The translations under genes were made by a program, and so were the position numbers. Shown here piece by piece: positions 13,717 through 22,807 of a stretch of 64,000 nt of DNA. Under the pieces are notes generated by a model. It did not search any database, was not told the origin of the DNA, and worked only from the letters and a program-made list of their open reading frames with translations. Within the stretch, counting starts at the first letter, position 1. Each line of letters begins with the position of its first letter. Source of the DNA: Burkholderia sp. Ax-1724 (GTDB lineage: Bacteria; Pseudomonadota; Gammaproteobacteria; Burkholderiales; Burkholderiaceae); NCBI RefSeq assembly GCF_011752995.1, contig NZ_VWWL01000001.1, positions 432,124 through 496,123 of the forward strand, given 5' to 3'.

Positions 13717-14688
13717 ATGAGCGCGAAGCTCGCTTCTACTCGCCACACGGATCGACTCCCCCACAGCCAGAAACGCATGGTTGCGCTGCTGCGCGCGTTG
13801 GCTCCCGCAGAGGGCTACAACCTGACGGCACTGCCGAGCGTCCGTATTCTGCGTTCGAATCGTGCGTTGTCGCGCACGCCGGTTTTGTACGATCCCGGCA
13901 TCGTGATCGTTTGCCAGGGCCGTAAGCGCGGTTATTTCGGAGACCGGCTCTATCTGTACGACGAGCATCACTACCTGGCGGTGTCCGCGCCGGTTCCGTT
14001 CAGCATGGAAACCGACGCAACGCAGGAGCGCCCGCTGCTCGCCCTGTATTTGCACCTCGATTTCGCCATGGCCGCCGAATTGGCGGCGCAAATCGACCGC
14101 GAAGGCGTAGCGGAGCCGGTGCAAACGCCTCAGAGCATGATGTCGACACCGATGGACGATGCGATGCGGGCGTCCGTATTGCGCTTTCTCGAGGCGATGC
14201 ACCGGCCGCTCGAAGCCGCCGTGCTGGGGCCGCAACTGCTGCGCGAGCTGTATTTCCGTGTGCTCACCGGGCCTCAGGGGAGTTCGATGCGAGAGGCGCT
14301 GGCGATGCGGGGGCAGTTCGGCAGGATCGGCCGATCACTCCGCCTGATCCACGCCGAGTACGCGCAACCTCTCGACGTCTCGCAACTGGCCGGGGAAGCG
14401 GGTATGAGCGTCCCGAGCTTTCACAGCCACTTCAAGGCAATCACGCAGGTGTCGCCGATGCAGTACCTGAAGTCGACGCGTCTGCATCAGGCTCGCCTGC
14501 TGATGGTGCGCCAGGACCTGACGGCGGAGGCGGCGGGCCATGCCGTGGGTTATACGAGCCCATCGCAATTCAGCAGGGAGTTCAAGCGCCTGTTCGGCTT
14601 GACGCCGGCGGCGGAGGCGAAGCGTATGCTCGAAGGCTTCGCCATTCCGGCAGCTTTCGCGGATGCGACTTACGTTTCGTCCCACTGA
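13717..14688 (+). CDS. AraC family transcriptional regulator (AraC_N domain)
   Basis: A 323-residue regulator. The N-terminal half matches the AraC_N cupin-like sensor (RTPVLYDPGIVIVCQGRKRG, YDEHHYLAVSAPVPFSME). The C-terminal 100 residues form two helix-turn-helix units: PLDVSQLAGEAGMSVPSFHS, then AGHAVGYTSPSQFSREFKRL. This family often controls an adjacent divergent oxidoreductase, which fits the SDR next door. The ATG at 13717 is used; a TTG at 13705 would add four residues and neither has a strong ribosome site. Confidence 0.92.
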   Translation: MSAKLASTRHTDRLPHSQKRMVALLRALAPAEGYNLTALPSVRILRSNRALSRTPVLYDPGIVIVCQGRKRGYFGDRLYLYDEHHYLAVSAPVPFSMETDATQERPLLALYLHLDFAMAAELAAQIDREGVAEPVQTPQSMMSTPMDDAMRASVLRFLEAMHRPLEAAVLGPQLLRELYFRVLTGPQGSSMREALAMRGQFGRIGRSLRLIHAEYAQPLDVSQLAGEAGMSVPSFHSHFKAITQVSPMQYLKSTRLHQARLLMVRQDLTAEAAGHAVGYTSPSQFSREFKRLFGLTPAAEAKRMLEGFAIPAAFADATYVSSH

Positions 14689-14720
14689 GGTTGGGCGTGT
14701 TTCGCTTCGACTATGACCGC

Positions 14721-15611
14721 TCACTCGCCTATCGATCGGACCCGCGACTCGGTGTGCAGCGCCTCGCGATACTGCTGCGGCGACTGGCCCGTGTGTTGCC
14801 GAAAGCAGCGAGTGAAATGCGCCTGGTCGAAAAAGCCCAGACGTGCGCCGATCTGCACGAGCGGTGTTTCATGCTCCACTGCGAGGCATTGCAACGCGTC
14901 GTGAATTCTCGCGCGTTGAATGAGCCACTTTGGCGTTACGCCGAGGTAATTCGAAAAGACTCGCTGCATGGCGCGTTCGCTCAGGTTGAGGCGCTGCAGC
15001 AACGCGCGTGTCGTCGTGATGTCGCGGTCTTCTTGGATTGCGTGAACCGCCGTGTCGAGGCGCTCCACCCACGGGTCGAATGGTGGCCGTCGCTCGGACA
15101 ATACCGCCTCGACCCGTGCGATCGCTTCGTCGTGATGGGCGGCATTCAGTACTTGCGCCTCGATTCGTGCGATGTCCGAACCGTGCGGCATGCAATGTAT
15201 TGCCGGTACGACGGTATCGCGCAGTGCGGACATCGGACACTCGATCCATGGACGTAATCCGCCGCATTTGAAGCGCAGGCCGTGCACTCTTCCACGGCCG
15301 CGCAATTCCCGCGTGAAGAGGCCGCGCGACGGTCCATGAATCGCGGTTTGCCCGGCCTCGAATGCCAGATTGGCGTTCGGATAGGGCAGGACCTGTTGAA
15401 GATGACAGTCGGCTTCAGGCAGGTCCCACTCTACGATCCAGTGGAATTCGGCCCATGGGGCCAGCGATTCGCCGACCGGATAACGGCTGAGCTGGAATGT
15501 CTGGCCGATATGTTGCGGCAGCAGCACGGCGCGCTGCGACAGGGCGGCTCCGAATCCGGATGTCGGGTTTGTACAAGACAGCGCGGGCGTTTGGGTCGAT
15601 GATGAGGCCAT
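14721..15611 (-). CDS. AraC family transcriptional regulator (DUF6597-type sensor)
   Basis: A 296-residue protein. Residues of about 1-170 form a cupin-like sensor (APWAEFHWIVEWDLP, LPYPNANLAFEAG, GLRFKCGGLRPWI). The last 100 residues are an AraC DNA-binding domain with RALLQRLNLSERAMQRVFSN and GARLGFFDQAHFTRCFRQHT, ending GQSPQQYRE. It is transcribed divergently from the DUF3224 gene across about 70 bases, so that gene is its likeliest target. It is not closely similar to the AraC protein just upstream. Confidence 0.9.
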   Translation of the reverse strand: MASSSTQTPALSCTNPTSGFGAALSQRAVLLPQHIGQTFQLSRYPVGESLAPWAEFHWIVEWDLPEADCHLQQVLPYPNANLAFEAGQTAIHGPSRGLFTRELRGRGRVHGLRFKCGGLRPWIECPMSALRDTVVPAIHCMPHGSDIARIEAQVLNAAHHDEAIARVEAVLSERRPPFDPWVERLDTAVHAIQEDRDITTTRALLQRLNLSERAMQRVFSNYLGVTPKWLIQRARIHDALQCLAVEHETPLVQIGARLGFFDQAHFTRCFRQHTGQSPQQYREALHTESRVRSIGE

Positions 15612-15680
15612 GCGTGCATTCCTGATTCGCGACGTGAGCGCTGCCTCGGCTATTGCCGCAGATTCCTTGTGAGAGGTTCC

Positions 15681-16103
15681 ATGAGCGTGACTCCATCAGA
15701 CCAAGAACCGCTGGTCGCCACGGGCGCATTCGACGTGAAAATCGCCCCGCCCGATAGCGTTGCCGTTCCCGCCCATGCTGCGCCTATCGGACGCCACGTT
15801 ATCGAAAAAGCGTACCACGGCGGGCTGAAGGGCCAGGCGCTCGGGGAAATGCTAACCGCCGGCAAGCCGCGCGAGGGCGAAGCGACGTACGTCGCGCTTG
15901 AATCATTCGAAGGCTCGTTGGACGGCCGATGTGGTAGCTTCGCGCTGGCCCACTTCGGCGAAATGGACGCCGGGCGCGAGGCGTTGCGTATCGACATCGT
16001 GCCCGGTTCCGGAACCGGCGAGTTATCGGGAATCAGAGGCCAATTGCTGATACGGCGAGAGAGCGGCAAACACTACTACACGCTGACCTATTGGATCGCT
16101 TAG
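15681..16103 (+). CDS. DUF3224 domain-containing protein
   Basis: A 140-residue cytoplasmic protein with the DUF3224 pattern: a TGAFDVKIAPPD start, then EKAYHGGLKGQALGEMLTA, YVALESFEGSLDGRCGSFAL and a closing GIRGQLLIRRESGKHYYTLTY. This family is a small beta-barrel of unknown function, often beside AraC-type regulators in soil bacteria. GAGAGG lies just before the ATG at 15681. It is divergent from the AraC gene ending its start at 15611, which probably regulates it. Confidence 0.85.
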   Translation: MSVTPSDQEPLVATGAFDVKIAPPDSVAVPAHAAPIGRHVIEKAYHGGLKGQALGEMLTAGKPREGEATYVALESFEGSLDGRCGSFALAHFGEMDAGREALRIDIVPGSGTGELSGIRGQLLIRRESGKHYYTLTYWIA

Positions 16104-16427
16104 GGAGTTTCGGTTTGCGGCCGGTTATTGGCGTTTGGGGCTTTGTAATGTTCGCGGCGATGTACCCGGGTATGACCGTGCCGTCACTCACGACCTCTTG
16201 ATGTCTCAAGCTTACCTTGGGCACGATTGCGGCAGCGCGTTGTCATGCATTTGGCATAGCCCTGTTCGTTTGCACAATCGCGGAAACTCGATCGGAAGCC
16301 GTGCGCCGTTGCCACACGTCCGGCGCATTACTCTTTGCTTTGACCCGACGTAACGGCACGGTCAAGGTCGAATTCACTTCACGCCGCACCGCGTATTTCG
16401 CCGCTGTCGGAATCGGGAAAACATGTT
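16104..16427. other. Gene-free interval, no recognised feature
   Basis: These 324 bases lie between two convergent genes (DUF3224 and the hydrolase). Short open frames exist but none has a ribosome site or a recognisable product. No hairpin terminator with a T-run was found. The base composition is less GC-biased than the core regions of the window. Confidence 0.5.
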
Positions 16428-17399
16428 CTACCCGGCGGTACTCGTATCCGTCAGGTACTTGCGAAAAAACGTCAGCACGTCAGCGTTAAATTCTTTGTGG
16501 AAAGAGATACGGTCGAAGTCCAGTCCGTCGACGCAGATTTCTCGTGCCGCCTGCATGAATTCAGCCGAACAGGGTGCCATGAAGGAAAAATGCTGGGCGT
16601 GGGGAACGAGATGAACGTCCGGTTTCGTCGGTATTTCGCCTACGACGTTCGCGACGCTTTCTGGCGTCACTCCGCCGCCACCCAATTCGGATCTCCAAAG
16701 TTGCACGGGTATCTTCACATTGGAAAAGCTGTCTTTCGTGAAGAAGACGCTGACTGGATCGGCAATCACTGCCGCCTTGATACGCGGATCATGGACGAGT
16801 TCAGGGAGTTCTCCTTGATGTACCTGATTGCAGAGCGGCGTATTCACCCCGTCGCATAGACGCAGGTTCTTCCCAAAGCGAGGGTTGGCACCCACGGCGA
16901 CGAGCCCGGTATATCCACCGCGCGAAAAACCGAAGATGCCGATGTCGTTTGCGTCGATCCTGGCTGCGGCGGTCCATGAGCCAAGCATGAAGTCGACCAG
17001 ACGCTTGATATCCGCCGGCCGCTCGACGAATACCGGGAAATCGTTGATGCGGGTCTTGTCCATCGCATTGTCACCAGGATGGTTTATCGCCGCGACCACA
17101 AAGCCTGCATCTGCCAGTGCTGCGGCCGTGTCGCTATGGTCAAGGAAAGTACCGCCCCTGCCATGCGATATAACGATAAGTGGCAGCTTCTCGCCGGCGA
17201 CCGGACAATCCCTGGTAACAGACAGCACGAACGGGCCCAATTTCTCGTTGCGAGGCGGTTGACTACACGGATACCAGACGGCTCCTTTGAGAGGCTGAAG
17301 CGATCCGTTGCCCGGAATTTCGATGAATTGAAAACCGGCCGCGTGCGCCAGCGAGGTCACAAGACATAAGGTGGCGAAGAGAAGGTTGGCACGGATCAT
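16428..17399 (-). CDS. Secreted alpha/beta hydrolase (dienelactone hydrolase / PAF-acetylhydrolase-like)
   Basis: A 323-residue protein with an N-terminal signal peptide (MIRANLLFATLCLVTSLAHA, cleavage near AHA-A), so periplasmic or secreted. The oxyanion segment is LPLIVISHGRGG, the nucleophile elbow is GIFGFSRGGYTG, and the terminal His is probably in LVPHAQHFSF. Four or more cysteines suggest disulphides in the mature enzyme. The substrate is unknown; an ester is likely. No operon partner is evident, as it converges on DUF3224 and diverges from the next small membrane gene. Codon use is less GC-biased than in the core genes, hinting at acquisition. Confidence 0.85.
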   Translation of the reverse strand: MIRANLLFATLCLVTSLAHAAGFQFIEIPGNGSLQPLKGAVWYPCSQPPRNEKLGPFVLSVTRDCPVAGEKLPLIVISHGRGGTFLDHSDTAAALADAGFVVAAINHPGDNAMDKTRINDFPVFVERPADIKRLVDFMLGSWTAAARIDANDIGIFGFSRGGYTGLVAVGANPRFGKNLRLCDGVNTPLCNQVHQGELPELVHDPRIKAAVIADPVSVFFTKDSFSNVKIPVQLWRSELGGGGVTPESVANVVGEIPTKPDVHLVPHAQHFSFMAPCSAEFMQAAREICVDGLDFDRISFHKEFNADVLTFFRKYLTDTSTAG

Positions 17400-17657
17400 T
17401 TTTCTTCCCGGTTTAACAATGCTAAACGCCTGGATTGTCGTGTCGATGTTACACGAGTGAGCGCGGACGCAAACTTGCCCTTTCGGAACCGGGCATGCGA
17501 GTTGGGGGGAGGTTATTGCCGTTTCCGGTCGTGAGACGTGGTGCGACCATCAGTGGTCAATCGACAGTCTGGGCTAGATCGCAGACAATCGTCAGCGTGT
17601 CAGTTGAACTTGGGCTGACGGCATCGACAGACGAAACCATACAAAAAGATCGCGACG

Positions 17658-18131
17658 ATGAAAATACTGGGGATTTTCTTGTACTTGTACGGGTTATTGG
17701 GAGGGGTGGCCGCACTTTCGCTCACGATCGGTTTATGGTACGAAAAACCGGTTGGCCTGCCATGCGATGTGGTGAGCTGGGATGGGACGCTGTATGTCCG
17801 TGAGGGATTCGGAGGTGTGAGAGCATTCCTTGTCAATGAAGGCGGTTCGTTTCTGTTGGCGGCGCAAGGCGTGCATACTCACGCTCCATTCCCAGTGGAG
17901 ATGCTGCAAGGTCTGACATCCGGCTCCGCTTTGCATATGGAGTTTTGTGACTCTCACCCTGTCCGTTTAACTGCGAATGGCGACGAAGTCTACAAACTGA
18001 CACAGGAACGCGCGGAAGAGAACATTGCACGCGGGTTGAGATCGACGGTACGCTTCACTGCGTTTTGTTTCGTGGCAGCGATATTGGGTTTTTTGATGGG
18101 ACGATGGGCATCGATGTACCGTAGTGGATAG
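17658..18131 (+). CDS. Hypothetical membrane protein, two transmembrane helices
   Basis: A 157-residue protein not recognised from any family. A hydrophobic N-terminal helix (IFLYLYGLLGGVAALSLTIG) and a second helix near 132-150 (FTAFCFVAAILGFLMGRWAS) bracket a soluble domain of about 100 residues with two Cys. That domain would probably face the periplasm. The ATG at 17658 gives the hydrophobic start; the ribosome site is weak. It is followed 82 bases later by another unknown membrane protein in the same direction, so the two may be co-transcribed. Confidence 0.65.
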   Translation: MKILGIFLYLYGLLGGVAALSLTIGLWYEKPVGLPCDVVSWDGTLYVREGFGGVRAFLVNEGGSFLLAAQGVHTHAPFPVEMLQGLTSGSALHMEFCDSHPVRLTANGDEVYKLTQERAEENIARGLRSTVRFTAFCFVAAILGFLMGRWASMYRSG

Positions 18132-18213
18132 GAACGCAAAAAAATGAATTCATGTAGTTCCCGGAAGTCCGGACCTACTACCCATTCGACAACAGCGAAC
18201 TCACCACCGCCAG

Positions 18214-18732
18214 ATGCAACCAGAACCGTCACGACAGAACGTCACCGCGGAGCGCGTACTGGCCGGATACCTCGCGAGCGTAACCATAGGAACGCTCGTA
18301 TTCGTGCTGCTAGCCATGCTGAGCAGAGTAGCCAGTTTCGAAAGCGCAACAAATAACTCGCTCGCAACGAAAGCGATTCATTTTGTCGTGATGCTAGTGC
18401 TGATGTTTGCCGTATCGTGGATGTTCGCTATCGGGATCACCGCACTTCCCTGTGCCGCGCTCTCCTTGCTGGCGCGGGCGTTCAGGATTCGCAACTGGAT
18501 CTTTTATCTGCTCGCGGGAATTGCCCTTGGAATGCTGGCCGTTCGAGCTCACATTGAATTCTTCAATTCGGTTCACTGGTACACCGATCCACCAGACGAG
18601 AAGGATGTGACCTGGCTCCAGGGTTTATTCAGCGTGGGGCGATTCCTCGTTCCCTCCGGTGCGGTTGGCGGCATGCTGTTTTGGTGGATCGCGGGCAAAC
18701 ACTATCGGTCGACTGATGCGAAGTCCCGCTAG
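18214..18732 (+). CDS. Hypothetical polytopic membrane protein
   Basis: A 172-residue protein with four predicted transmembrane segments: LAGYLASVTIGTLVFVLLAM, AIHFVVMLVLMFAVSWMFA, NWIFYLLAGIALGMLAVRA and LVPSGAVGGMLFWWIAG. An acidic loop DPPDEKDVTW lies before the last helix. No family was recognised. It follows the membrane protein at 17658-18131 on the same strand. Lower GC bias than neighbours suggests both belong to an accessory segment. Confidence 0.65.
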   Translation: MQPEPSRQNVTAERVLAGYLASVTIGTLVFVLLAMLSRVASFESATNNSLATKAIHFVVMLVLMFAVSWMFAIGITALPCAALSLLARAFRIRNWIFYLLAGIALGMLAVRAHIEFFNSVHWYTDPPDEKDVTWLQGLFSVGRFLVPSGAVGGMLFWWIAGKHYRSTDAKSR

Positions 18733-18761
18733 CCATCCATTCCGGACACAGGCCCAAAGCA

Positions 18762-20081
18762 CTACCTGTTAACCAGCCTGGCCGGCACACTCACCGCGAG
18801 CAATCCACCCAGCACCATAAAAGCCGCCAGCATATACATCCCCGAATCGTTAGCCGCGGTCGCCTGCTTCAACCACCCGACCGCATAGGGACTCAGAAAG
18901 CCCGCCAGGTTCCCGATCGAATTGATCAACGCAATCCCCGCAGCCGCTCCCGTCCCTGCCAGAATCGCAGTCGGCAAACTCCAGAATAGCGGCAGCGTGG
19001 TCAGAATTCCCATGGTGGCCAGTGTCAACCCGGCCATCGCAAGCACGGTGTTATGCGCCCAGACAACCGACAACACCAGCCCCACGGCACCTGCGAACGC
19101 CGGCAACGCAATATGCCAACGCCGCTCGCGCGACCGATCCGCGCTGCGCGCCACCAGCACCATCGCAATGACCGCCGCCGCAAACGGAATCGCCGAGAGC
19201 AGGCCGATCATGAAAGCATCGGTCACGCCGGTCGCCTTGATGATCGTCGGCAACCAGAAGCTCACGCCATACAGTCCCATCACGAACGAAAAGTAGGTGA
19301 GGCTCAACATCAGCACACGCCCGCTCGTGAGCACCTGGCGGATCGGCATGTCATGCTTGGCCGCTTCTTCGGCGGATACCTGGCTTTCGAGCAATTGCTG
19401 TTCTTCGCGCGTCAGCCACTTCGCCTTCGCGATCCGGTCATCGAGCATGACGAACACGAGCACGCCGACGATGACCGACGGTAGCCCTTCGAGCAAAAAC
19501 AGCCACTGCCATCCGTGCCAGCCGTTCACGCCGCTGAAGTTCTTGAGGATATAGCCCGACACCGGTCCGCCGATTACGCCGGATAACGCAATGGCCGTCA
19601 TGAACCACGTCGTGATCCGTCCGCGCCGATGCGCCGGATACCAGTAGGTGAGGTACAGAATAATGCCGGGAAAGAACCCCGCTTCGGCGAGGCCGAGCAG
19701 GAAGCGCATGACGTAGAACATCGTCGGCGTGGTGACGAACATCGTCAGCATCGAGATGATGCCCCACGAGATCATGATCCGCGCGATCCACACGCGCGCG
19801 CCGACCTTGTGCAGGATCACGTTGCTCGGCACTTCGAAGATGAAATAGCCGATGAAGAAAATTCCCGCGCCGAAGCCGTACACGGCGTCGCTCAGGCCGA
19901 GGTCGGTGCTCATCTGCAGCTTCGCGAAGCCGACGTTCACGCGGTCCAGATACGCGACGATATAGCAGAGCATCAGCAGCGGCGCGAGCCGCCATGTGAC
20001 CTTGCGGTAGGTCGCTTCTTCGAACGCGGAAGGCGGCACGCCGGCGCCGGGCTGGCGGAGCGGTTCTGCGGGACTCGCCAT
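18762..20081 (-). CDS. MFS transporter, anion:cation symporter (ACS) family
   Basis: A 439-residue inner-membrane transporter with 12 predicted helices. ACS-family hallmarks are ATYRKVTWRLAPLLMLCYIV with YLDRVNVGFAKLQM in helix 1, FFIGYFIFEVPSNVIL in helix 2, and RFLLGLAEAGFFPGIILYLT in helix 4. Relatives take up carboxylates such as tartrate, phthalate, galactonate or hydroxyphenylacetate by proton symport; the substrate here cannot be told. AGGAG lies 7 bases before the ATG at 20081. No catabolic operon is attached. Confidence 0.92.
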   Translation of the reverse strand: MASPAEPLRQPGAGVPPSAFEEATYRKVTWRLAPLLMLCYIVAYLDRVNVGFAKLQMSTDLGLSDAVYGFGAGIFFIGYFIFEVPSNVILHKVGARVWIARIMISWGIISMLTMFVTTPTMFYVMRFLLGLAEAGFFPGIILYLTYWYPAHRRGRITTWFMTAIALSGVIGGPVSGYILKNFSGVNGWHGWQWLFLLEGLPSVIVGVLVFVMLDDRIAKAKWLTREEQQLLESQVSAEEAAKHDMPIRQVLTSGRVLMLSLTYFSFVMGLYGVSFWLPTIIKATGVTDAFMIGLLSAIPFAAAVIAMVLVARSADRSRERRWHIALPAFAGAVGLVLSVVWAHNTVLAMAGLTLATMGILTTLPLFWSLPTAILAGTGAAAGIALINSIGNLAGFLSPYAVGWLKQATAANDSGMYMLAAFMVLGGLLAVSVPARLVNR

Positions 20082-20308
20082 GGTATCTCCTCTTTTCTTG
20101 TGGAATGGAAGTACGGCTGTCGATCGATTCTAGTCGCGCACGGCGATTTGCATGACGAATCGATATGAGGGAAAACACTGACTGCGCGCAGAATCTGATG
20201 AGGGCGGCGCAAATTTTCGGGCGCCCGCCGCACCATGCCTGTGAGACCGCCGGCTTCGAGCAGGCGGCAATCCGGCTCGCTTGCCGAGGGCATGGCATGG
20301 TTGAGCGG

Positions 20309-21523
20309 CTAGTACCGCTTGTCCGATTCCCCTATGGACAGCGAAGATTGTCGGGTGCTCGGAATGCTAAGACTGCCCCTCGGAGTCCAGGTCTGCTTGA
20401 GGTTGACGCCGTTCTTTTTATATTCGTTCGCGAGTTCGGTGTGATCCCTGACGATCTTCCACCCTGTGTTTGCAACATACATGGCTACCGGAAAGCTCGG
20501 GGCGGCAACATGCTGATTCAGGACACTCGTCGGTTCCTCGTTCAGCATGAAAGCGACATAGTTGACCTGAGGGCCGTGCTGCACGAGTCTCCTGTTCCTG
20601 TCGCCGGCAGGACGCCGATCCGGGTCGACCGTGCTGATCGCGGCGTTTATCGCGTCAATTATTGCGGTCTCCTCCGTGCTGCCCGAAGGAACCGTGCTGC
20701 GTCTCCCCGTCAGTGAAAACATATCGTGGAGATCGTAGTCTCCAGTCAGCGGCAGCGTCTTCCAATCTCTCACATCCTTGAGCGGCTGAAGGGACGCTTT
20801 CAACGATTCCAGATCTTTCAGGTCAATGGGAAGGGCCCGATTGGTGCCCGCGTAACCGAGTCTATCGATAAGTTCTTCCTCTGCCGGAACGTCCGACACA
20901 TCCAGTCGTGCCACGCCCTGTCCCATATGCAACATGCCGGACCTGTCCGGGTACAGGGTAGTCACGTAACCGGTAATGTCGGCCGCTTCGGCAGTTTTCC
21001 AAACGCTTTTGGCCGTTGTCGGCGAATAGAGCGCGTCTACCGTAGCTGGCTTGAGCGTCTTCTCCAGCGTATCGTGTCCTTTTGCTTCGGCACCTTCGCC
21101 GATTCGTTTAAGCGTGTGTTCTCCGGCAACACGGAAACTACATCCCGCATTCATCGTCTCCAGCGCTATTGAGATGGCGCGCACATGTTTTGCCGCGAGG
21201 AATCCTTCTCTGACGACCGCCTGTTCGGTACTCTCCAGGTCCTTGAAGGTTAACCCGACCGCCTCGTTTTTAATTCGCTGCACCAGGGCTCTTATCCGGT
21301 CTCTATTGGCCGGAGCCACGGGTCCGCTCAAGGACGATCGACGCGAATCGGTACTGTTCGTGGCGACGGAAAGCGACGGGCGTGGCTTGAGAGCCGAACG
21401 TAGCGGGTGCTGCTCCGGGGCGGGCGGAGCAGGCTCAGGCGCCTCCTTCGTGGCCACCCCGAACGTGTACGAATTCAGTTGTGCGTAGAGGTTGTCAGTC
21501 GACGAAACTCCTGACGATGACAT
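20309..21523 (-). CDS. Candidate secreted effector with remote edema-factor/ExoY-type nucleotidyl cyclase domain
   Basis: A 404-residue protein with no signal peptide and a Ser/Thr/Pro-rich, disordered N-terminus of about 70 residues, typical of type III effectors. The remainder shows remote matches to the EF/CyaA/ExoY cyclase fold. CSFRVAGEH at 128-136 resembles the family FRPV segment. GEGAEAKGHDTLEKT (143-157) would supply the two catalytic lysines (148, 155). LTGDYDLHDMF (259-269) gives the metal Asp pair (262, 264). VQHGPQVNY (314-322) matches the HG motif. The His between the lysines in true cyclases aligns with Leu here. A good AAAGGA site precedes the start. GC bias is lower than in the core genes. 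Seen: these motifs. Inferred: the function. Confidence 0.55.
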   Translation of the reverse strand: MSSSGVSSTDNLYAQLNSYTFGVATKEAPEPAPPAPEQHPLRSALKPRPSLSVATNSTDSRRSSLSGPVAPANRDRIRALVQRIKNEAVGLTFKDLESTEQAVVREGFLAAKHVRAISIALETMNAGCSFRVAGEHTLKRIGEGAEAKGHDTLEKTLKPATVDALYSPTTAKSVWKTAEAADITGYVTTLYPDRSGMLHMGQGVARLDVSDVPAEEELIDRLGYAGTNRALPIDLKDLESLKASLQPLKDVRDWKTLPLTGDYDLHDMFSLTGRRSTVPSGSTEETAIIDAINAAISTVDPDRRPAGDRNRRLVQHGPQVNYVAFMLNEEPTSVLNQHVAAPSFPVAMYVANTGWKIVRDHTELANEYKKNGVNLKQTWTPRGSLSIPSTRQSSLSIGESDKRY

Positions 21524-21925
21524 ATCGGGTGTCCTTTCGAATGGAACATGTCAGCAATCTGTTTTGATGACATCTTCAGTGTTGTCCCGAATCGTGTTTG
21601 CCTTCGGCCTTCAGTCGGCTGTGCTGGAAACATGGACTCGGCTCGCATAGGTCTCGTCTTCGAGTTACACACAACTCGTGTCGCCACCGATGATCCACAT
21701 TCCCAGCCAGCACAACCGTGCATTGCCGTGTCGCTTCGATTGTGGTTCTTTTCACGCAAGTGGACCGATGCATAGCGCAACTTATGCTCAGTTAACGAAG
21801 GTGTCCCGGGAATGGCGCGACGGAGTGGCTTTGCAGCGGACATGATCGAATTCGGGCCGCATCCCGTTCATAAGCACACCGCGCGCAATGATGCTCAGGC
21901 CTTCGAGCGCCGCCGCTTCACTTTT
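21524..21925. other. Gene-free interval upstream of the candidate effector
   Basis: These 402 bases separate the SDR stop (21926) from the effector start (21523), both on the minus strand. No gene was supported. A plus-strand CGAA pair equivalent to a Ralstonia-type TTCG-N16-TTCG hrpII box was looked for near the effector start and not found at the right spacing. The promoter of the effector gene must lie here. Confidence 0.4.
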
Positions 21926-22684
21926 CTAAACGCACCTTCCACCATCCACTTCGAGACACACGCCGGTGACGAACTCCGCGTCATCCGAAGCGAGATAGAG
22001 CGCCGCGTTGGCGATATCCTGCGGCGTCGAGAAGCGGCCGAGCGGAATGCCGGCGAGAAAGCGCTGGCGATTCTGCGGCGTATCTTCGACACCCATGAAT
22101 TCGGAGAGCAGCGCCGTTTCGCCGATCACCGGATTCACGCAGTTCACGCGAATGCGCTCGGGTCCGAGTTCGACCGCGAGCGACTTGCTCGCGATAATCA
22201 CCGCGCCCTTGCTGCCGTTGTACCAGACGAGCCCCGGGCGCGGCCGCACGCCCGCCGTCGATGCGATATTGACGAAGCTGCCGCCGCCTTGCTCGCGGAA
22301 ATACGGCACGAACTCCTGCACGCTCCAGTAGATGCTCTTCACGTTCACCGCGTAGACGCGGTCGAATTCGGCCTCGGTTACTTCGAGCACCGGCTTGTTG
22401 CGATGCGTGGTGCCCGCGTTGTTGACGACGATCTGCACGCTGCCGAAGTCTTCGATTGCCGCCTCGCGCAGCGTGCGCCAGTCGTCGCGCAGCGCGACGT
22501 TGCCGGGCACCGCGATCGCCTTGCCGCCCGCAAGCGCGATCTCGCTCGCGACGCGCTCCGCGGCTGGCCCGTTCAGATCGTTGACCACGACGTTCGCGCC
22601 TTCGCGCGCGAAGGTCTTCGCGATGCCTTCGCCGAAACCCGAACCGCCGCCCGTGACGATGGCCGTTTTACCTGTCAAACGCAT
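21926..22684 (-). CDS. SDR family oxidoreductase (3-oxoacyl-ACP reductase/glucose dehydrogenase-like)
   Basis: A 252-residue classical SDR with TGGGSGFGEGIAK at the N-terminus, NNAGTTHRNKPVLE, the catalytic Ser in NIASTAGVRP, YNGSK as the YxxxK pair, and an FVTGVCLEVDGGRCV ending. The ATG at 22684 follows GGAG by 6 bases. It lies 123 bases downstream of an aldehyde dehydrogenase on the same strand. The pair could oxidise an alcohol via its aldehyde to an acid, which is an inference from context. Confidence 0.93.
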   Translation of the reverse strand: MRLTGKTAIVTGGGSGFGEGIAKTFAREGANVVVNDLNGPAAERVASEIALAGGKAIAVPGNVALRDDWRTLREAAIEDFGSVQIVVNNAGTTHRNKPVLEVTEAEFDRVYAVNVKSIYWSVQEFVPYFREQGGGSFVNIASTAGVRPRPGLVWYNGSKGAVIIASKSLAVELGPERIRVNCVNPVIGETALLSEFMGVEDTPQNRQRFLAGIPLGRFSTPQDIANAALYLASDDAEFVTGVCLEVDGGRCV

Positions 22685-22756
22685 GATGTCTCCGTTGCTG
22701 GTTGTGAGGGATAGCAATGCGTCGTCGCGCCGAAGCCGCTGGCCGCGTCAATCACG

Positions 22757-22806
22757 AGCCGCCAAACGAGAGCTACGAGCCACGGGCCACGAGCGGCGAG
22801 CCGCGG
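22757..22806. repeat. Degenerate CGAGC-rich repeat between ALDH and SDR
   Basis: The plus strand carries repeated CGAGCC, CGAGAGC, ACGAGCC, CCACGGGCCACGAGC and GGCGAGCC words in about 50 bases. It looks like a drifted short tandem repeat rather than a hairpin terminator. Confidence 0.4.
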
Positions 22807-22807
22807 C

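Noticed and set aside
21524..21925. hrpII-type TTCG-N16-TTCG box before the candidate effector
   Set aside because: CGAA words on the plus strand near the start are 46 bases apart, not 16.
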